From the NCBI RefSeq assembly GCF_900100335.1, contig NZ_FNFE01000004.1, forward strand, positions 372,001-436,000: a stretch of 64,000 bases of DNA. The letters are read 5' to 3'. Position 1 is the stretch's first letter, and each line of letters starts with the position of its first letter. Shown here piece by piece: positions 19,493-27,975 of the stretch. Below the pieces are notes generated by a model. It saw only the letters and a list, made by a program, of their open reading frames with translations, was not told the origin of the DNA and did not search any database. This stretch comes from Natronorubrum texcoconense (lineage in GTDB: Archaea; Halobacteriota; Halobacteria; Halobacteriales; Natrialbaceae). The position numbers were made by a program, and so were the translations under genes.

Positions 19493-19669
19493 CTAGCGCT
19501 TAGCGACGAGATCCAGCCACTTCGAGGACCAGATCCACTCCGTCGACGACGGTCGATCGTCGTCAGTCGTCGCGATTCGCACGCCGACGACGCCGGACAT
19601 CGACTGCGGGTCCCACTCCGCGTCGGCTGGTGCCGGCCTGAACGCGTCGTCGTCTCGGTTCTCGAGCAT
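19493..19669 (-). CDS. Small hypothetical protein, 58 residues
   Basis: An open frame from ATG (19667-19669) to TAG with good haloarchaeal codon use (third positions mostly G or C). It encodes an acidic N-terminus (MLENRDDDAFRPAPAD) and a Trp-rich end (WIWSSKWLDLVAKR). It fills what would otherwise be a 435-base gap between the two ParB-like paralogues and is in the same direction as the second one. No family recognised. Confidence 0.5.
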   Translation of the reverse strand: MLENRDDDAFRPAPADAEWDPQSMSGVVGVRIATTDDDRPSSTEWIWSSKWLDLVAKR

Positions 19670-19811
19670 GTTTCGTACCCGTTACGACGCGACGAAGGGG
19701 GTTAGTTAGGCGCGGCTGAACGGCGACCACGTGGTCCATACCGTTCGATTCGCCGTCGGTAATCGTCGATAGTGCGGCCGGAAGCGAACGGCTGCGGGGC
19801 ACTCCTGCTAC

Positions 19812-20723
19812 TCAACTACTCGGGACCGACATCGCGGCCCCCCTTCCCTCGTTCGAGGAATCGAACCCGTGCAGTTTGCACACGTCTGGATGATCGAGGT
19901 GTGCTTTCGCCCGATCGGCCAGCGCCGACCGTCGCGTCGCAGCTGAGAGTTCGTCGCGGATCGCCTGCCAGCGCGCGTGTCGGCGACGGACCAGTACGGG
20001 AATCTCCTCGAGATTCAGCAGCTTCGCGATGGCCAGTCGGTGGTCGCCGCGGTCGCCGTGTAACACCGTTCCGTCCCTGCCGATGCTCACCGTGACCTCG
20101 TCGAGTCGCGGATCGAGCGTCCGATCCCACTTGTAGAAGACGTCCCGCTGGTAGTCGGGTCGCTCGGCCCAGAGTTCCGGCTGCGAGCGGTAGCCGTCGG
20201 TCGCGATTCGCTCGTAGATCGCGTCGAACTCCTCGAAGCGCGCCTCGAGTTCGGCCTCGGTTGCACAGCCCTTCGGCTGTTCACCGGCTGCGAGTCGCTC
20301 GCGGTACTGCTCGAACTCGGCCGTCTCTCGCCAGGGAACGCCCCGATCGAAGTGTGCCTCGACGCTGCGGTAGGCAGCCGTCTCTCCGACCGGGACCGTG
20401 TCCCGATCCCAGTCGCCACCGTCGACTCGCCCCCAGCGTTTCGACGGCGTTCGGACCTGTCGATCGATTCGGGCCGGATCGAGCCACAGCCGAACGAAGG
20501 GATCCGCGTCCGTGATCGACTCGGGATCGACTCGCCGTCGCGCCCGGAGATACGTCCGTCCGGCCGGAATGCCCCCCGCTCGAGACAGCAGTCGTCGACA
20601 GAGTCGATCCCGTCGCCGCCGGTACACCGGAACGCTTCGACGGTACAACTCGCGCGGTCCCTCCGACCGCGCCGTCGAGGATGCACGTTCGAGTAACTCC
20701 CACGGACTGGGTTCTCGGGCCAT
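19812..20723 (-). CDS. ParB-like-fold protein, paralogue B
   Basis: A 303-residue soluble protein with an Arg-rich N-terminal 80 residues, then GDWDRDTVPVGE, an IYERIATDGYRSQ segment and a GDHRLAIAKLLNLEEIPV block followed by RRRHARW. It is a clear paralogue of the protein encoded at 18576-19376, which is in the opposite orientation about 0.4 kb away. The ParB/Srx-like block suggests nucleotide or phosphate binding; no HTH is visible, so chromosome partitioning is unlikely. Function unknown. Confidence 0.72.
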   Translation of the reverse strand: MAREPSPWELLERASSTARSEGPRELYRRSVPVYRRRRDRLCRRLLSRAGGIPAGRTYLRARRRVDPESITDADPFVRLWLDPARIDRQVRTPSKRWGRVDGGDWDRDTVPVGETAAYRSVEAHFDRGVPWRETAEFEQYRERLAAGEQPKGCATEAELEARFEEFDAIYERIATDGYRSQPELWAERPDYQRDVFYKWDRTLDPRLDEVTVSIGRDGTVLHGDRGDHRLAIAKLLNLEEIPVLVRRRHARWQAIRDELSAATRRSALADRAKAHLDHPDVCKLHGFDSSNEGRGAAMSVPSS

Positions 20724-20912
20724 TTTGCGAGGCTACGTGGCTTTGCGATGTCAGTAATGGGTCCGTGATAGTCATCCGAACTGTTGTCTCCGGCGCCAAC
20801 GATCGTTTTGGGGGTGACCGGTAGCGGTCGTCGAGAGTGCTCGCTCACGGCTGTCGGTCCGGTTTGCACCATAGCATTCCATTACCCTCCACCCAACGTC
20901 GAGAACTGGGGA

Positions 20913-21134
20913 TTACTGACGTCGATCGCTCCACTCGGAGTGCGGTAACTCGAGGATACGCTCACAGTGACCGCTTTCGATCTGCAGGAATCGCTCCCGG
21001 CGGTAAATACCGACAGCGACGGCAGTCGTGGCTATCGACTCGAGCAGTGTCGAACCGTTCGTCTCACTGGAAAAAGTGGCCCCCTGCCTCGAGTCGAACT
21101 GATCGTTGCTCGTCGCTGTCCAGCCGTATGCCAC
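20913..21134 (-). CDS. Possible small ORF downstream of a DUF7344-like regulator
   Basis: An open frame of 73 codons starting with GTG 4 bases after the stop of the gene at 21138-21584 and on the same strand, with about 70 percent G or C at third positions. It has a short hydrophobic patch (SIATTAVAVGI) but no known motif. Co-transcription with the regulator is plausible from spacing. It may be spurious. The remaining sequence from 20724 to 20912 shows nothing recognisable. Confidence 0.33.
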   Translation of the reverse strand: MAYGWTATSNDQFDSRQGATFSSETNGSTLLESIATTAVAVGIYRRERFLQIESGHCERILELPHSEWSDRRQ

Positions 21135-21137
21135 GCC

Positions 21138-21584
21138 TTAGTGTTTGAGTCGGGCGACGTTCTCCCGGATCTGACCCAGCAGGCCGTCTCCGGACTCCTG
21201 TGTGAGGGCCGCGTGGAGCGTCGAGTTCTCCGGTTCGTCCTTGACGACGACGCGGAGGTACGGCTCGAGCTGGGTGAAGTTCTCCGAGAGGACGACGGTG
21301 TGATTGTCCTCGTCGTGGTCGACGACACCCGCGTCGGCCAGTTTCGGGACGTGACACTGCACCGAGGAGACGTAGACGCTCTTGTACTCGTTCTTGGCGA
21401 CTTCGTCCGGCGGGACGTCGTGCTCCCAGCCCGCGACCTGTTCGGCGAGCGTCGACAGCTCGATCGGGCCGTCTTGTCCGCGCAGCGCGTAGAGGAGGTA
21501 TCGGCGGCGGCGGTTGGCAAGCAACTCGAGGATGGTGTCAGCAGAGAGTTCTTGATCCTCCTGACTCGAGGTAAGTGCTTCCAT
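21138..21584 (-). CDS. DUF7344-type winged-helix regulator
   Basis: A 148-residue protein with a winged-helix DNA-binding region: ADTILELLANRRRRYLLYAL as first helices, LSTLAEQVA, then VQCHVPKLADAGVVDHD as recognition helix and wing. This is the common haloarchaeal HTH family now labelled DUF7344. Targets are unknown. The upstream 220 bases to tRNA-Phe are AT-richer and likely hold its promoter. Confidence 0.75.
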   Translation of the reverse strand: MEALTSSQEDQELSADTILELLANRRRRYLLYALRGQDGPIELSTLAEQVAGWEHDVPPDEVAKNEYKSVYVSSVQCHVPKLADAGVVDHDEDNHTVVLSENFTQLEPYLRVVVKDEPENSTLHAALTQESGDGLLGQIRENVARLKH

Positions 21585-21775
21585 AACACGATATTACTCG
21601 CCAGCCCGGAAAAGGGTGTCTTGAATATCCCGAAATCCAACAGACGCGGGTCAATGGCTCATGAACGTGATCGTATTCTCCCCGTTATTGTTCGATACGT
21701 GTTCCTACTGGGAATTACTGTCTGGAAAACTTACCGTGGGTGGTACTCACACGAACAGCAACTCCGATTCGAAAT

Positions 21776-21788
21776 CCTTTTTTATACC
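21776..21788 (+). promoter_or_regulatory. tRNA-Phe promoter (TATA box)
   Basis: CCTTTTTTATACC lies about 25-30 bases before the first base of tRNA-Phe, the expected position for an archaeal TATA box. Confidence 0.6.
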
Positions 21789-21808
21789 ATCGACGGATGT
21801 GTGAGTGA

Positions 21809-21882
21809 GCCGCCTTAGCTCAGACTGGGAGAGCACTCGACTGAAGATCGAGCTGTCCCCGGTTCAAATCCGGGAGGCGGCA
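21809..21882 (+). tRNA. tRNA-Phe (anticodon GAA)
   Basis: A 74-base cloverleaf with acceptor GCCGCCT/AGGCGGC, anticodon stem CTCGA/TCGAG closing loop CTGAAGA (anticodon GAA), and T-loop TTCAAAT. Discriminator A is at 21882; CCA is not encoded. Confidence 0.97.
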
Positions 21883-22005
21883 TACTTTTCCGCGAGGCAA
21901 TTCGCCGAGCGGAAAGTATCCAACCGACCGGTTTGAACGAGAGAACACGCAGCGCGAGCGAAGCGAGCGACCGTGTTCGCGTAGTTCACAATCCGGGAGG
22001 CGGCA
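21883..22005 (+). repeat. tRNA-Phe 3'-end satellite unit
   Basis: The same plan as after tRNA-Val. First is a hairpin (TACTTTTCCGC pairing GCGGAAAGTA) with GCGAGGCAATTCGCCGAG in its loop. Then comes a GGTTTGAAC T-arm remnant and a second hairpin (GAACACG/CGTGTTC) with a GCGAGCGAAGCGAGC loop. A copy of the tRNA 3' end at 21984-22005 differs from the gene by one inserted C. Confidence 0.7.
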
Positions 22006-22193
22006 TCCCTTTCTCGCCCGATACCAACTCGAGAAGCTCTCAGACTCGACCAAAGATCGACGAATTCCCGACGAGTTCCCGTTTACGTGAGCAGAGACCC
22101 TACGACTCCTTCGGGAGCGACATACGGCAAGCGCCGTTTATTAGTCCCGGCGAAACTCCAAAACGGCCGGGCCACGACGTTCCTCGCGAACCA

Positions 22194-22583
22194 ATGTCCG
22201 ACGATCAGTCCTCCGAGACGAGCGAAGCACACATCGACGATGCCGTCCTCGAGCGGACTGCCGACCGATCCGGGGTCGACCCAGAGACGATTTCGGACGC
22301 GCTCGTCGTCCTTCACGCGGCGTTGATCGGTCGCCACTCCACGCTCGAGCGGGAATACGAGTACGCAACTGTCGACGGTACTCGAGCGTATCGCGTTCCC
22401 GAAACCGTGTGGGACGACCTAGCCGACGAGTTCGGATTCGAGGACGAGGTCGCCGCAGCGGTCGAATTCGCTCACTCCGAGCAGGCGCAACTGGTGTTTG
22501 CGGACGCGGTCGGCGTCGACGACCGCTTCGGAGACGGTGACCGCGGCGTCGTCGTCGGCATCGATACCGCCGAGGAGTTCTAG
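22194..22583 (+). CDS. Conserved haloarchaeal hypothetical protein
   Basis: A 129-residue acidic soluble protein with an N-terminal helical part (AVLERTADRSGVDPETISDALVV) and a central YEYATVDGTRAYRVPETVW stretch. ATG 22194 is chosen as the start of typical sequence. No catalytic motif. I do not recognise the family. It lies between the tRNA-Phe satellite and the cupin gene. Confidence 0.6.
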   Translation: MSDDQSSETSEAHIDDAVLERTADRSGVDPETISDALVVLHAALIGRHSTLEREYEYATVDGTRAYRVPETVWDDLADEFGFEDEVAAAVEFAHSEQAQLVFADAVGVDDRFGDGDRGVVVGIDTAEEF

Positions 22584-22821
22584 CTCGGTCCGGGACCACT
22601 GCAGTCTCGGCGCGGGTCACATTCGGGCGATGGCAGTACCGTGGCGACTAACTCGTGAGCGACGGAGATGAAACCGACCGGACTCTGACCGCTGGACGTC
22701 ACAGCGCCGAGCGAAGCGAGCATCTGACGGTTTCTCCCGGTTCGAAAACAGGGCGTATTTCTCCGAACGACGCGGAACGTAGCCGAACGAGAGTTAAGCC
22801 GTTTCGCGGCAAAGGGAGGGT

Positions 22822-23496
22822 ATGACCGAAGAATGGCACCTCGACAACGAGCGCATCCGGTCGTTCGTCGACACGGTGGACGAAGCCGCAGACACACACG
22901 AGGAGATTCCGGATCTCCTGGCAGCGCTCCGCGATCCCTTTCGGGACCTGCTGACCGACGACGATTGGCTTCCCGAACCGTACGACGGCCTCGTTCCCGA
23001 CGGCTACGACGACAAGGGGGAGATGGGGCGCGACATCGCCCAGTGGCTCCTGTACCGCCGTCCGGAGAAGCTCACGATGTTCACGCTCGTGCTTCCGCCG
23101 GGCGTCGAGACGCCAGTCCACGATCACCTCGCGTGGGGACTCGTCGGCATCTACTCGGGGACGCAGACGGAGGATTTCTACCGCCGAGCGGACGACGAGG
23201 ACAACCACATCGGCCACGCCGATCTCGAACATCTCCGTACCGAGGAGGTGGAACGAGGCGATTTCTACGAACTCATCCCGCCGAACAACGACATCCACAA
23301 GGTACGGACGTCGTCGGACGTGCCGAGCGTGAGCGTGCACCTGCTCGGGGCAGACGTGGGCTGTATCCAGCGCCACCAGTTCGATCCCGACGACGAGTTC
23401 GTGGAACTGTTTCAGTCGCACTACACGAACGTCCGGTGCGAGCGGTCGCTATCACCCCCGGACAATCACGGCCACTCGCATAGCCACCAGCACTGA
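22822..23496 (+). CDS. Cupin-fold metal enzyme, cysteine-dioxygenase-like
   Basis: A 224-residue protein of the double-stranded beta-helix (cupin) superfamily. The motif TPVHDHLAWGLVGIYSG contains two metal-binding His, and PNNDIHKVRT carries the third, as in cysteine dioxygenase-like non-heme iron enzymes (COG5553-type). The C-terminus ends in HGHSHSHQH, a natural His tag that could bind metal. The thiol substrate is not determinable. Confidence 0.75.
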   Translation: MTEEWHLDNERIRSFVDTVDEAADTHEEIPDLLAALRDPFRDLLTDDDWLPEPYDGLVPDGYDDKGEMGRDIAQWLLYRRPEKLTMFTLVLPPGVETPVHDHLAWGLVGIYSGTQTEDFYRRADDEDNHIGHADLEHLRTEEVERGDFYELIPPNNDIHKVRTSSDVPSVSVHLLGADVGCIQRHQFDPDDEFVELFQSHYTNVRCERSLSPPDNHGHSHSHQH

Positions 23497-23530
23497 TCGA
23501 CAACTACGGCGCCTCGTAGCGCCCTCGTGT

Positions 23531-23559
23531 TGTCTCCGGTTCGAATCCGCTAGGTGGCA
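23531..23559 (+). repeat. Orphan diverged tRNA-Phe 3' fragment
   Basis: About 29 bases ending in AGGTGGCA resemble the T-arm and acceptor end of tRNA-Phe at 21854-21882, with about six mismatches. There is no tRNA 5' half before it. It may be a degraded further copy of the satellite or attachment site, 1.65 kb from the gene. Another CCGGTTCGAA remnant with an AGCGAAGCGAGC segment lies at about 22700-22750. Confidence 0.4.
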
Positions 23560-23725
23560 CTCCGCTCGAACACGGCTGTCGACTACGGGACGGCGTTCGG
23601 AACCCGGCGACGGTTTCGACGAGGTGGAGAGCCGCCCGTTCGCGTGATATCGAACTGTGGATCGGAACTATCCAGGGCTCGGTCCGAACGGAGTCGATCG
23701 GAAACCGGCTACCGGGCAATCTCAC

Positions 23726-24307
23726 TCACAGGTTCTCGAGGTCCCATCCCACGAACTCGTCCTCGAGGTCCACCTGCAGCCCCTGCAACACTCGCGCCAG
23801 CCCGAGATAGCAGCCGGAGAGCATGCCGACGCCGAGGATCACGGCTTCGTCGTAGTGGGCGGCCAGTCGCTCGTGGGTGTCGTCCGCCACGTCACCCTCG
23901 ACGAACTCCTCGACGTACGCGACGAGGGCCGCGTACTCGTCCGCGAGTCGGTCGGGTTCCTCGCGCGAGACCGCGAGGATCTGCTCCGGCTCTACCCCCT
24001 CGTCAAGGGCGACGCGAACGTGCTGGTGCCACTCGTAGGCCGTCTCCGCGTAGTAGGAGGTCGCGAGGATGACGAGCTCCCGTTCGTGCGCCGAGAGGCC
24101 GCTGTTGGTCCAGACGACGGAGCCGTAGGTTCGGAACCCCTCAAGTAGCGCGACGTTTCGCCCGAGCGTCCGGTAGACGTTCAGCGTGCCACCCGTCAGC
24201 GAGTGGCCGCGGTCCGCGTCGTCCACGTCGGCGTCGGAGAGCGTGTCGAGCAGGTCTCGCTTCTCGGCCGGCAGGTCCTCCGGATCGACGTAGCTGATTC
24301 GTGCCAT
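23726..24307 (-). CDS. Carboxymuconolactone decarboxylase-like / peroxidase-related protein
   Basis: A 193-residue all-helical protein of the AhpD/CMD superfamily. The region LSAHERELVILATSYYAETAYEWHQHVRVALDEG matches the CMD core, with Glu and His at the usual active-site positions. The canonical CxxC of true AhpD is absent, with Tyr/Ala in its place, so it is more like gamma-carboxymuconolactone decarboxylase relatives than a thiol peroxidase. Monocistronic. Confidence 0.8.
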   Translation of the reverse strand: MARISYVDPEDLPAEKRDLLDTLSDADVDDADRGHSLTGGTLNVYRTLGRNVALLEGFRTYGSVVWTNSGLSAHERELVILATSYYAETAYEWHQHVRVALDEGVEPEQILAVSREEPDRLADEYAALVAYVEEFVEGDVADDTHERLAAHYDEAVILGVGMLSGCYLGLARVLQGLQVDLEDEFVGWDLENL

Positions 24308-24540
24308 ACCGTGGCGTTTCGCTCGAGGGGCATATAGTCACGCCCGCAGCGGATCGTGTCGTCGATTGCATCCTCGAGCGAACGACCCGTCTCCGCGGCG
24401 CCGCGCTCATACTTCTCCTGTTACTTCCTCACTCGTGGCGACGGTCCATCGTGTCGTTCCGCTACACGTTCATAATACCACGATTCATTCCCAAGATTTC
24501 TTTAGTGTATTTTTTGGAGTCCATCGGTAGTGGTAGAGTT

Positions 24541-25329
24541 ATGCGACGAAGAAACTATTTGGCGGGAACGGCTGTCGGAGCGGTGACATCGGCAACGGCT
24601 CTCTTGGGCGGCTGTCTCGATAGTTTGGAGACCGACGGAACTGGATCCGGAGCGGAGGACACGGATACGGACGACACCGATACGAGCGATGTCGACGATT
24701 CGGTCGATGACGAGGAAAACGAGGCGAATGACGACGATACAGATGCCACGGACGGGGAGGACCAGGACGCGGACGATTCAGAGCAAGACGTCGATGATGA
24801 TTCGGCGCAGGATGGAGACGAGAGCCGAGACCAAGACGACGAAAGTGAGCACCAAGGGGAGGACGAGAACGAACAAGCGGACGAAGGCGACGAAAGCGAA
24901 CAAACGGACGGAGACGACGAACCAGCAGGCGATGGGACCGTCGAGTTCAAGGTGATCGATATGACGCCGAGTATGGAATCGGGGACCGAGTTCACCTACA
25001 TCATACTGGCTCACACGGACGGGTCCGAATCGATTCCGGGTGCGGCGTCGTTAGTCGACGAAACCGGTGCCACTGTCGACTCGGCGAGTTACGAGGCGGT
25101 GTCGGGCGGCGGGAACTTCGAACTGACGTATCAGGCACCGACGGTCGATGAGGATACCGAAGTCTCACTGATGATCGAAACCGACCACGGATCGGTGAAC
25201 CTCGGCAACGTGCACGTATTCCCAAGCGAGACGGCCGAGAACGACGACCCGAGCGATCCGGCGGGGAACAGCACCGAGAACGGCGACTCTGGCAGTCCGA
25301 CCGAAAACAGCACAGAAAGCGACGACTGA
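24541..25329 (+). CDS. Tat-exported lipoprotein with acidic linker
   Basis: A 262-residue secreted lipoprotein. The signal has twin arginines (MRRRNYLAG) and a lipobox LLGGC with Cys25, the usual haloarchaeal Tat-lipoprotein arrangement. Residues 30-135 are an extremely Asp/Glu-rich low-complexity linker. About residues 140-230 form a beta-rich, Ig-like or CARDB-like domain, followed by a Ser/Thr/Asn-rich tail with likely N-glycosylation sequons (NST). The upstream 230 bases are AT-richer and hold the promoter only. Function unknown; probably a surface-anchored binding protein. Confidence 0.75.
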   Translation: MRRRNYLAGTAVGAVTSATALLGGCLDSLETDGTGSGAEDTDTDDTDTSDVDDSVDDEENEANDDDTDATDGEDQDADDSEQDVDDDSAQDGDESRDQDDESEHQGEDENEQADEGDESEQTDGDDEPAGDGTVEFKVIDMTPSMESGTEFTYIILAHTDGSESIPGAASLVDETGATVDSASYEAVSGGGNFELTYQAPTVDEDTEVSLMIETDHGSVNLGNVHVFPSETAENDDPSDPAGNSTENGDSGSPTENSTESDD

Positions 25330-25412
25330 ACGTCTGGGGCCCCACGAGGAGTCGATCGGTCGTGGCAACTGAACGGCGAACGATTATCCCTTTCCTTCTG
25401 TTTGCTCTCTCC

Positions 25413-26273
25413 GTGAGCAGCGAGACGACTACCAACGAGAGCGACACGTTCGAAATCGGCGATACGACTATCCACCGACTCGGTTTCGGGGCGATGCGCC
25501 TCTGTGGTGAGGGGATCATCGGCCCGCCGGAGGACGAGGAAACGGCACGCGAAGTCCTCGAGCACGCAGTCGACTACGGCGTCGACTTCGTCGACACCGC
25601 GGACTCCTACGGCCCCGGCGTCAGCGAGCGCCTCATTGGCGAGACGCTCGGCGATCCGGACGACGTGCTGGTCGCGACCAAGGCCGGTCTCCTCCGCAAC
25701 CGGGAGGGTGAGTGGCTCGCCCACGGCGAACCAGACTACATCCGCAACCAGGTGCTCGCCTCCCTCGACCGGCTGCGCACCGACACGATCGACCTCTACC
25801 AGTTCCACCGTCCCGATCCGGACACGCCCTACGAAGACTCCGTGCAGACGTTCGCCGAACTGCAGGACGACGGACTTGTCGACCAGGTCGGCGTCAGTAA
25901 CGTCTCCGTCGAGCAACTCGAGACCGCCCGCGAACACGTCGACGTCGCGACGGTCCAGAATCGGTTCAATCTGGACGATCGCTCGAACGCGGACGTGCTC
26001 GAGGTCTGTGCGGAGAACGACATCGGCTTCATCCCGTGGGCGCCGATCGACGGCGACGACCTCGACGAACACGGCGACCTGCTCGACGAAATCGCCGAGG
26101 AACACGACGCGACGCGGCGGCAGGTCGCGCTGGCGTGGCTGCTCGAGCGCTCGGACGTCATCCTTCCGATCCCGGGCACGTCGGACCCCGACCACCTCGA
26201 GTCGAACGTCGCGGCCTCGCAGCTGTCGCTGTCCGACGACGAGATCCAACGGCTGACCGACGCGGCGAGGTGA
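25413..26273 (+). CDS. Aldo/keto reductase
   Basis: A 286-residue TIM-barrel oxidoreductase with FVDTADSYG (catalytic Asp and Tyr), ATKAGL (Lys) and YQFHRPDP (His). It is closer to the YdbC/Tas-like group than the enzyme at 2370-3341 and shares little outside the motifs. GTG 25413 is chosen because ATTATCC at 25383-25389 fits a leaderless promoter; a longer form from GTG 25362 would place that box inside the gene. Confidence 0.88.
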   Translation: MSSETTTNESDTFEIGDTTIHRLGFGAMRLCGEGIIGPPEDEETAREVLEHAVDYGVDFVDTADSYGPGVSERLIGETLGDPDDVLVATKAGLLRNREGEWLAHGEPDYIRNQVLASLDRLRTDTIDLYQFHRPDPDTPYEDSVQTFAELQDDGLVDQVGVSNVSVEQLETAREHVDVATVQNRFNLDDRSNADVLEVCAENDIGFIPWAPIDGDDLDEHGDLLDEIAEEHDATRRQVALAWLLERSDVILPIPGTSDPDHLESNVAASQLSLSDDEIQRLTDAAR

Positions 26274-26289
26274 GCCCAACGCGGAGCGC

Positions 26290-27579
26290 TCAGGCCTCGA
26301 GTTGGCCCGCGATTCGCTCGGAGAGGTCGGTGAGGTAGAACGAGCCCCAGATAGCGGCGACGACGGCACCGACGACGTCGTAGACGAGGTCGACGATCGT
26401 ATCGTCGACGCCGTGCTGGGCGACGACCGCCTGGAGGCCGAGCTCTCCCGCGCTCCAGTCGATCGCGAACTCCATGAGTTCCCAGAGGACGCCGAAGGCC
26501 AGCACGAACACGAGGATAAACGCGAACAGCATCGTCGGCGGAACGTAGATCTCGTCGGTGTGGAGGTCGATCGCTCGGACGACGGCGTACCCCGCCGCGG
26601 CGACGATCGACGCCGAGACCGTGTGCGTCAGGCTATCCCACGGGCCGATCATCCCGTACAACCCGGCCGATCCGAGCGCGTGGAGGAAGACGGCCGCCGT
26701 GAGCCAGAAGACGAGTCCGGGCTCGAGGGGCAGTCGGGCGTCGCGCTCTAAGACGGCGGGGAGGAACGTGATCGAGAGCGCGATGGCGGCGTTGACGACC
26801 GTCGTCAGATCTCTCGAGAGGAGACCGTACAGCAAGATTACGGCGAGGGCAACCTGCATCGCACGTGAGAGCACCCTCACGGTTCGTTCGGGTGCATCCA
26901 GCCGGTCACGGATCAGAGTCGGAACCGGATCCGGTTCGGCGTCGGGCGAGGTTTCACGCGGTGCGGGCGTTCGATCGGAGGTACTCTCCGCGTACGTCCG
27001 AAAGTAGCGATCGAAGAGGACGCCCGCGAACAGGCCGGCGAACGCCGCGTAGGCGAAGTCGACCATCAACGCGTGGTTGGCCGCGTCCTGCGACCGGCCG
27101 TCGAGGATGTACTCGGTCCCGAGGAGGGCGTCGGACAGCCACTGCGCGACGTTCCACGCGCCGGCCACGGCGAGCGTCGTGAGCACGACTAGGCCGATCG
27201 CGAACGCGTGGTTCATCCGGACCGCCGTGAACCGATCGATCTCGACGGTGGCGACGAGCGCGATCGCCGCGACGGCGACGTAGACGCCGATCGTCGTCAG
27301 CGGAGATGTACCGAGTAGCGTCGCATCGGCGACGGGGAGCACGACGAGCACCAGCAGTTCCCACGGCGGCATTACGCGCGGGTCCCGAAACGACGCCGCC
27401 GGCAGGACGACGACCAGGACCGCGAACCCGGTGAACGCGAACCAGCGATAGGATCCGGAGAGACCGTGAGCGACCGCGAAGGACGCGAGCGCGATCGTGA
27501 CGAGCCAGGCCAACGCCGCGTTTCGCCGCGTCGCGTTCACCGCACCATCGAGTCGAGCGTCGACCATACCGTTCATCAC
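26290..27579 (-). CDS. YjdF/DUF2238-like polytopic membrane protein
   Basis: A 429-residue protein with about eleven hydrophobic helices. The C-terminal half has the DUF2238/YjdF pattern: WDSLTHTVSASIVAAAGY, then FGVLWELMEFAIDW, then DDTIVDLVYDVVGAV. A hydrophilic Pro/Asp-rich loop (about residues 205-245) separates the two halves. Function is unknown. It is convergent with the aldo/keto reductase (16-base gap). The start may be the ATG at 27567-27579; several Met codons lie close together. Confidence 0.7.
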   Translation of the reverse strand: MMNGMVDARLDGAVNATRRNAALAWLVTIALASFAVAHGLSGSYRWFAFTGFAVLVVVLPAASFRDPRVMPPWELLVLVVLPVADATLLGTSPLTTIGVYVAVAAIALVATVEIDRFTAVRMNHAFAIGLVVLTTLAVAGAWNVAQWLSDALLGTEYILDGRSQDAANHALMVDFAYAAFAGLFAGVLFDRYFRTYAESTSDRTPAPRETSPDAEPDPVPTLIRDRLDAPERTVRVLSRAMQVALAVILLYGLLSRDLTTVVNAAIALSITFLPAVLERDARLPLEPGLVFWLTAAVFLHALGSAGLYGMIGPWDSLTHTVSASIVAAAGYAVVRAIDLHTDEIYVPPTMLFAFILVFVLAFGVLWELMEFAIDWSAGELGLQAVVAQHGVDDTIVDLVYDVVGAVVAAIWGSFYLTDLSERIAGQLEA

Positions 27580-27660
27580 GGGACGGGATCGCTAAACGAG
27601 TGAGCCTGCGTACGGGTACGATCGCGGTCGAACGCGCGAGGTCGCAGAAAGGTGGGTGAA

Positions 27661-27828
27661 TCAATCGCCGACGTAGACCGTCCGCAGCCGCGAGCCGCAG
27701 TCCGGACAGCACAGCGTCTGCCACTTCGTGGGGTCGAGACCGCCCATCGTCTTCGTGCGGCGGGCGTCCTCGAGTGCTACTGCGGCGCCACAGCCATCAC
27801 AGTCGAAGGGACCGTCCGAGTCGGACAT
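27661..27828 (-). CDS. Small zinc-ribbon protein, 55 residues
   Basis: A short gene with ATG at 27828 and TGA at 27661. It has two Cys pairs, Cys10-x2-Cys13 (CDGC) and Cys41-x2-Cys44 (CPDC), with an extra Cys40, around a positively charged middle (DARRTKTMGG). This is the layout of the small haloarchaeal one-domain zinc-finger proteins. It lies between two divergent neighbours. Function unknown. Confidence 0.72.
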   Translation of the reverse strand: MSDSDGPFDCDGCGAAVALEDARRTKTMGGLDPTKWQTLCCPDCGSRLRTVYVGD

Positions 27829-27975
27829 CGCCCGATCGTACGCGCGGGTGGGTATTGGCTTGTCGGTCCGGTCCGTGCGTCGTCAGTGCGATAACCGCCG
27901 TTCGATCGGCGACTGCCGTATCGCTCGTTCGTCACTAACCGAAGAGTGAACTGACTGTGTGCGAACGAGTAGCGC

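Noticed and set aside
23726-24307. AhpD peroxidase assignment for the CMD-family gene
   Set aside because: The CxxC redox pair needed for AhpD is not present, so only the wider family name is used.
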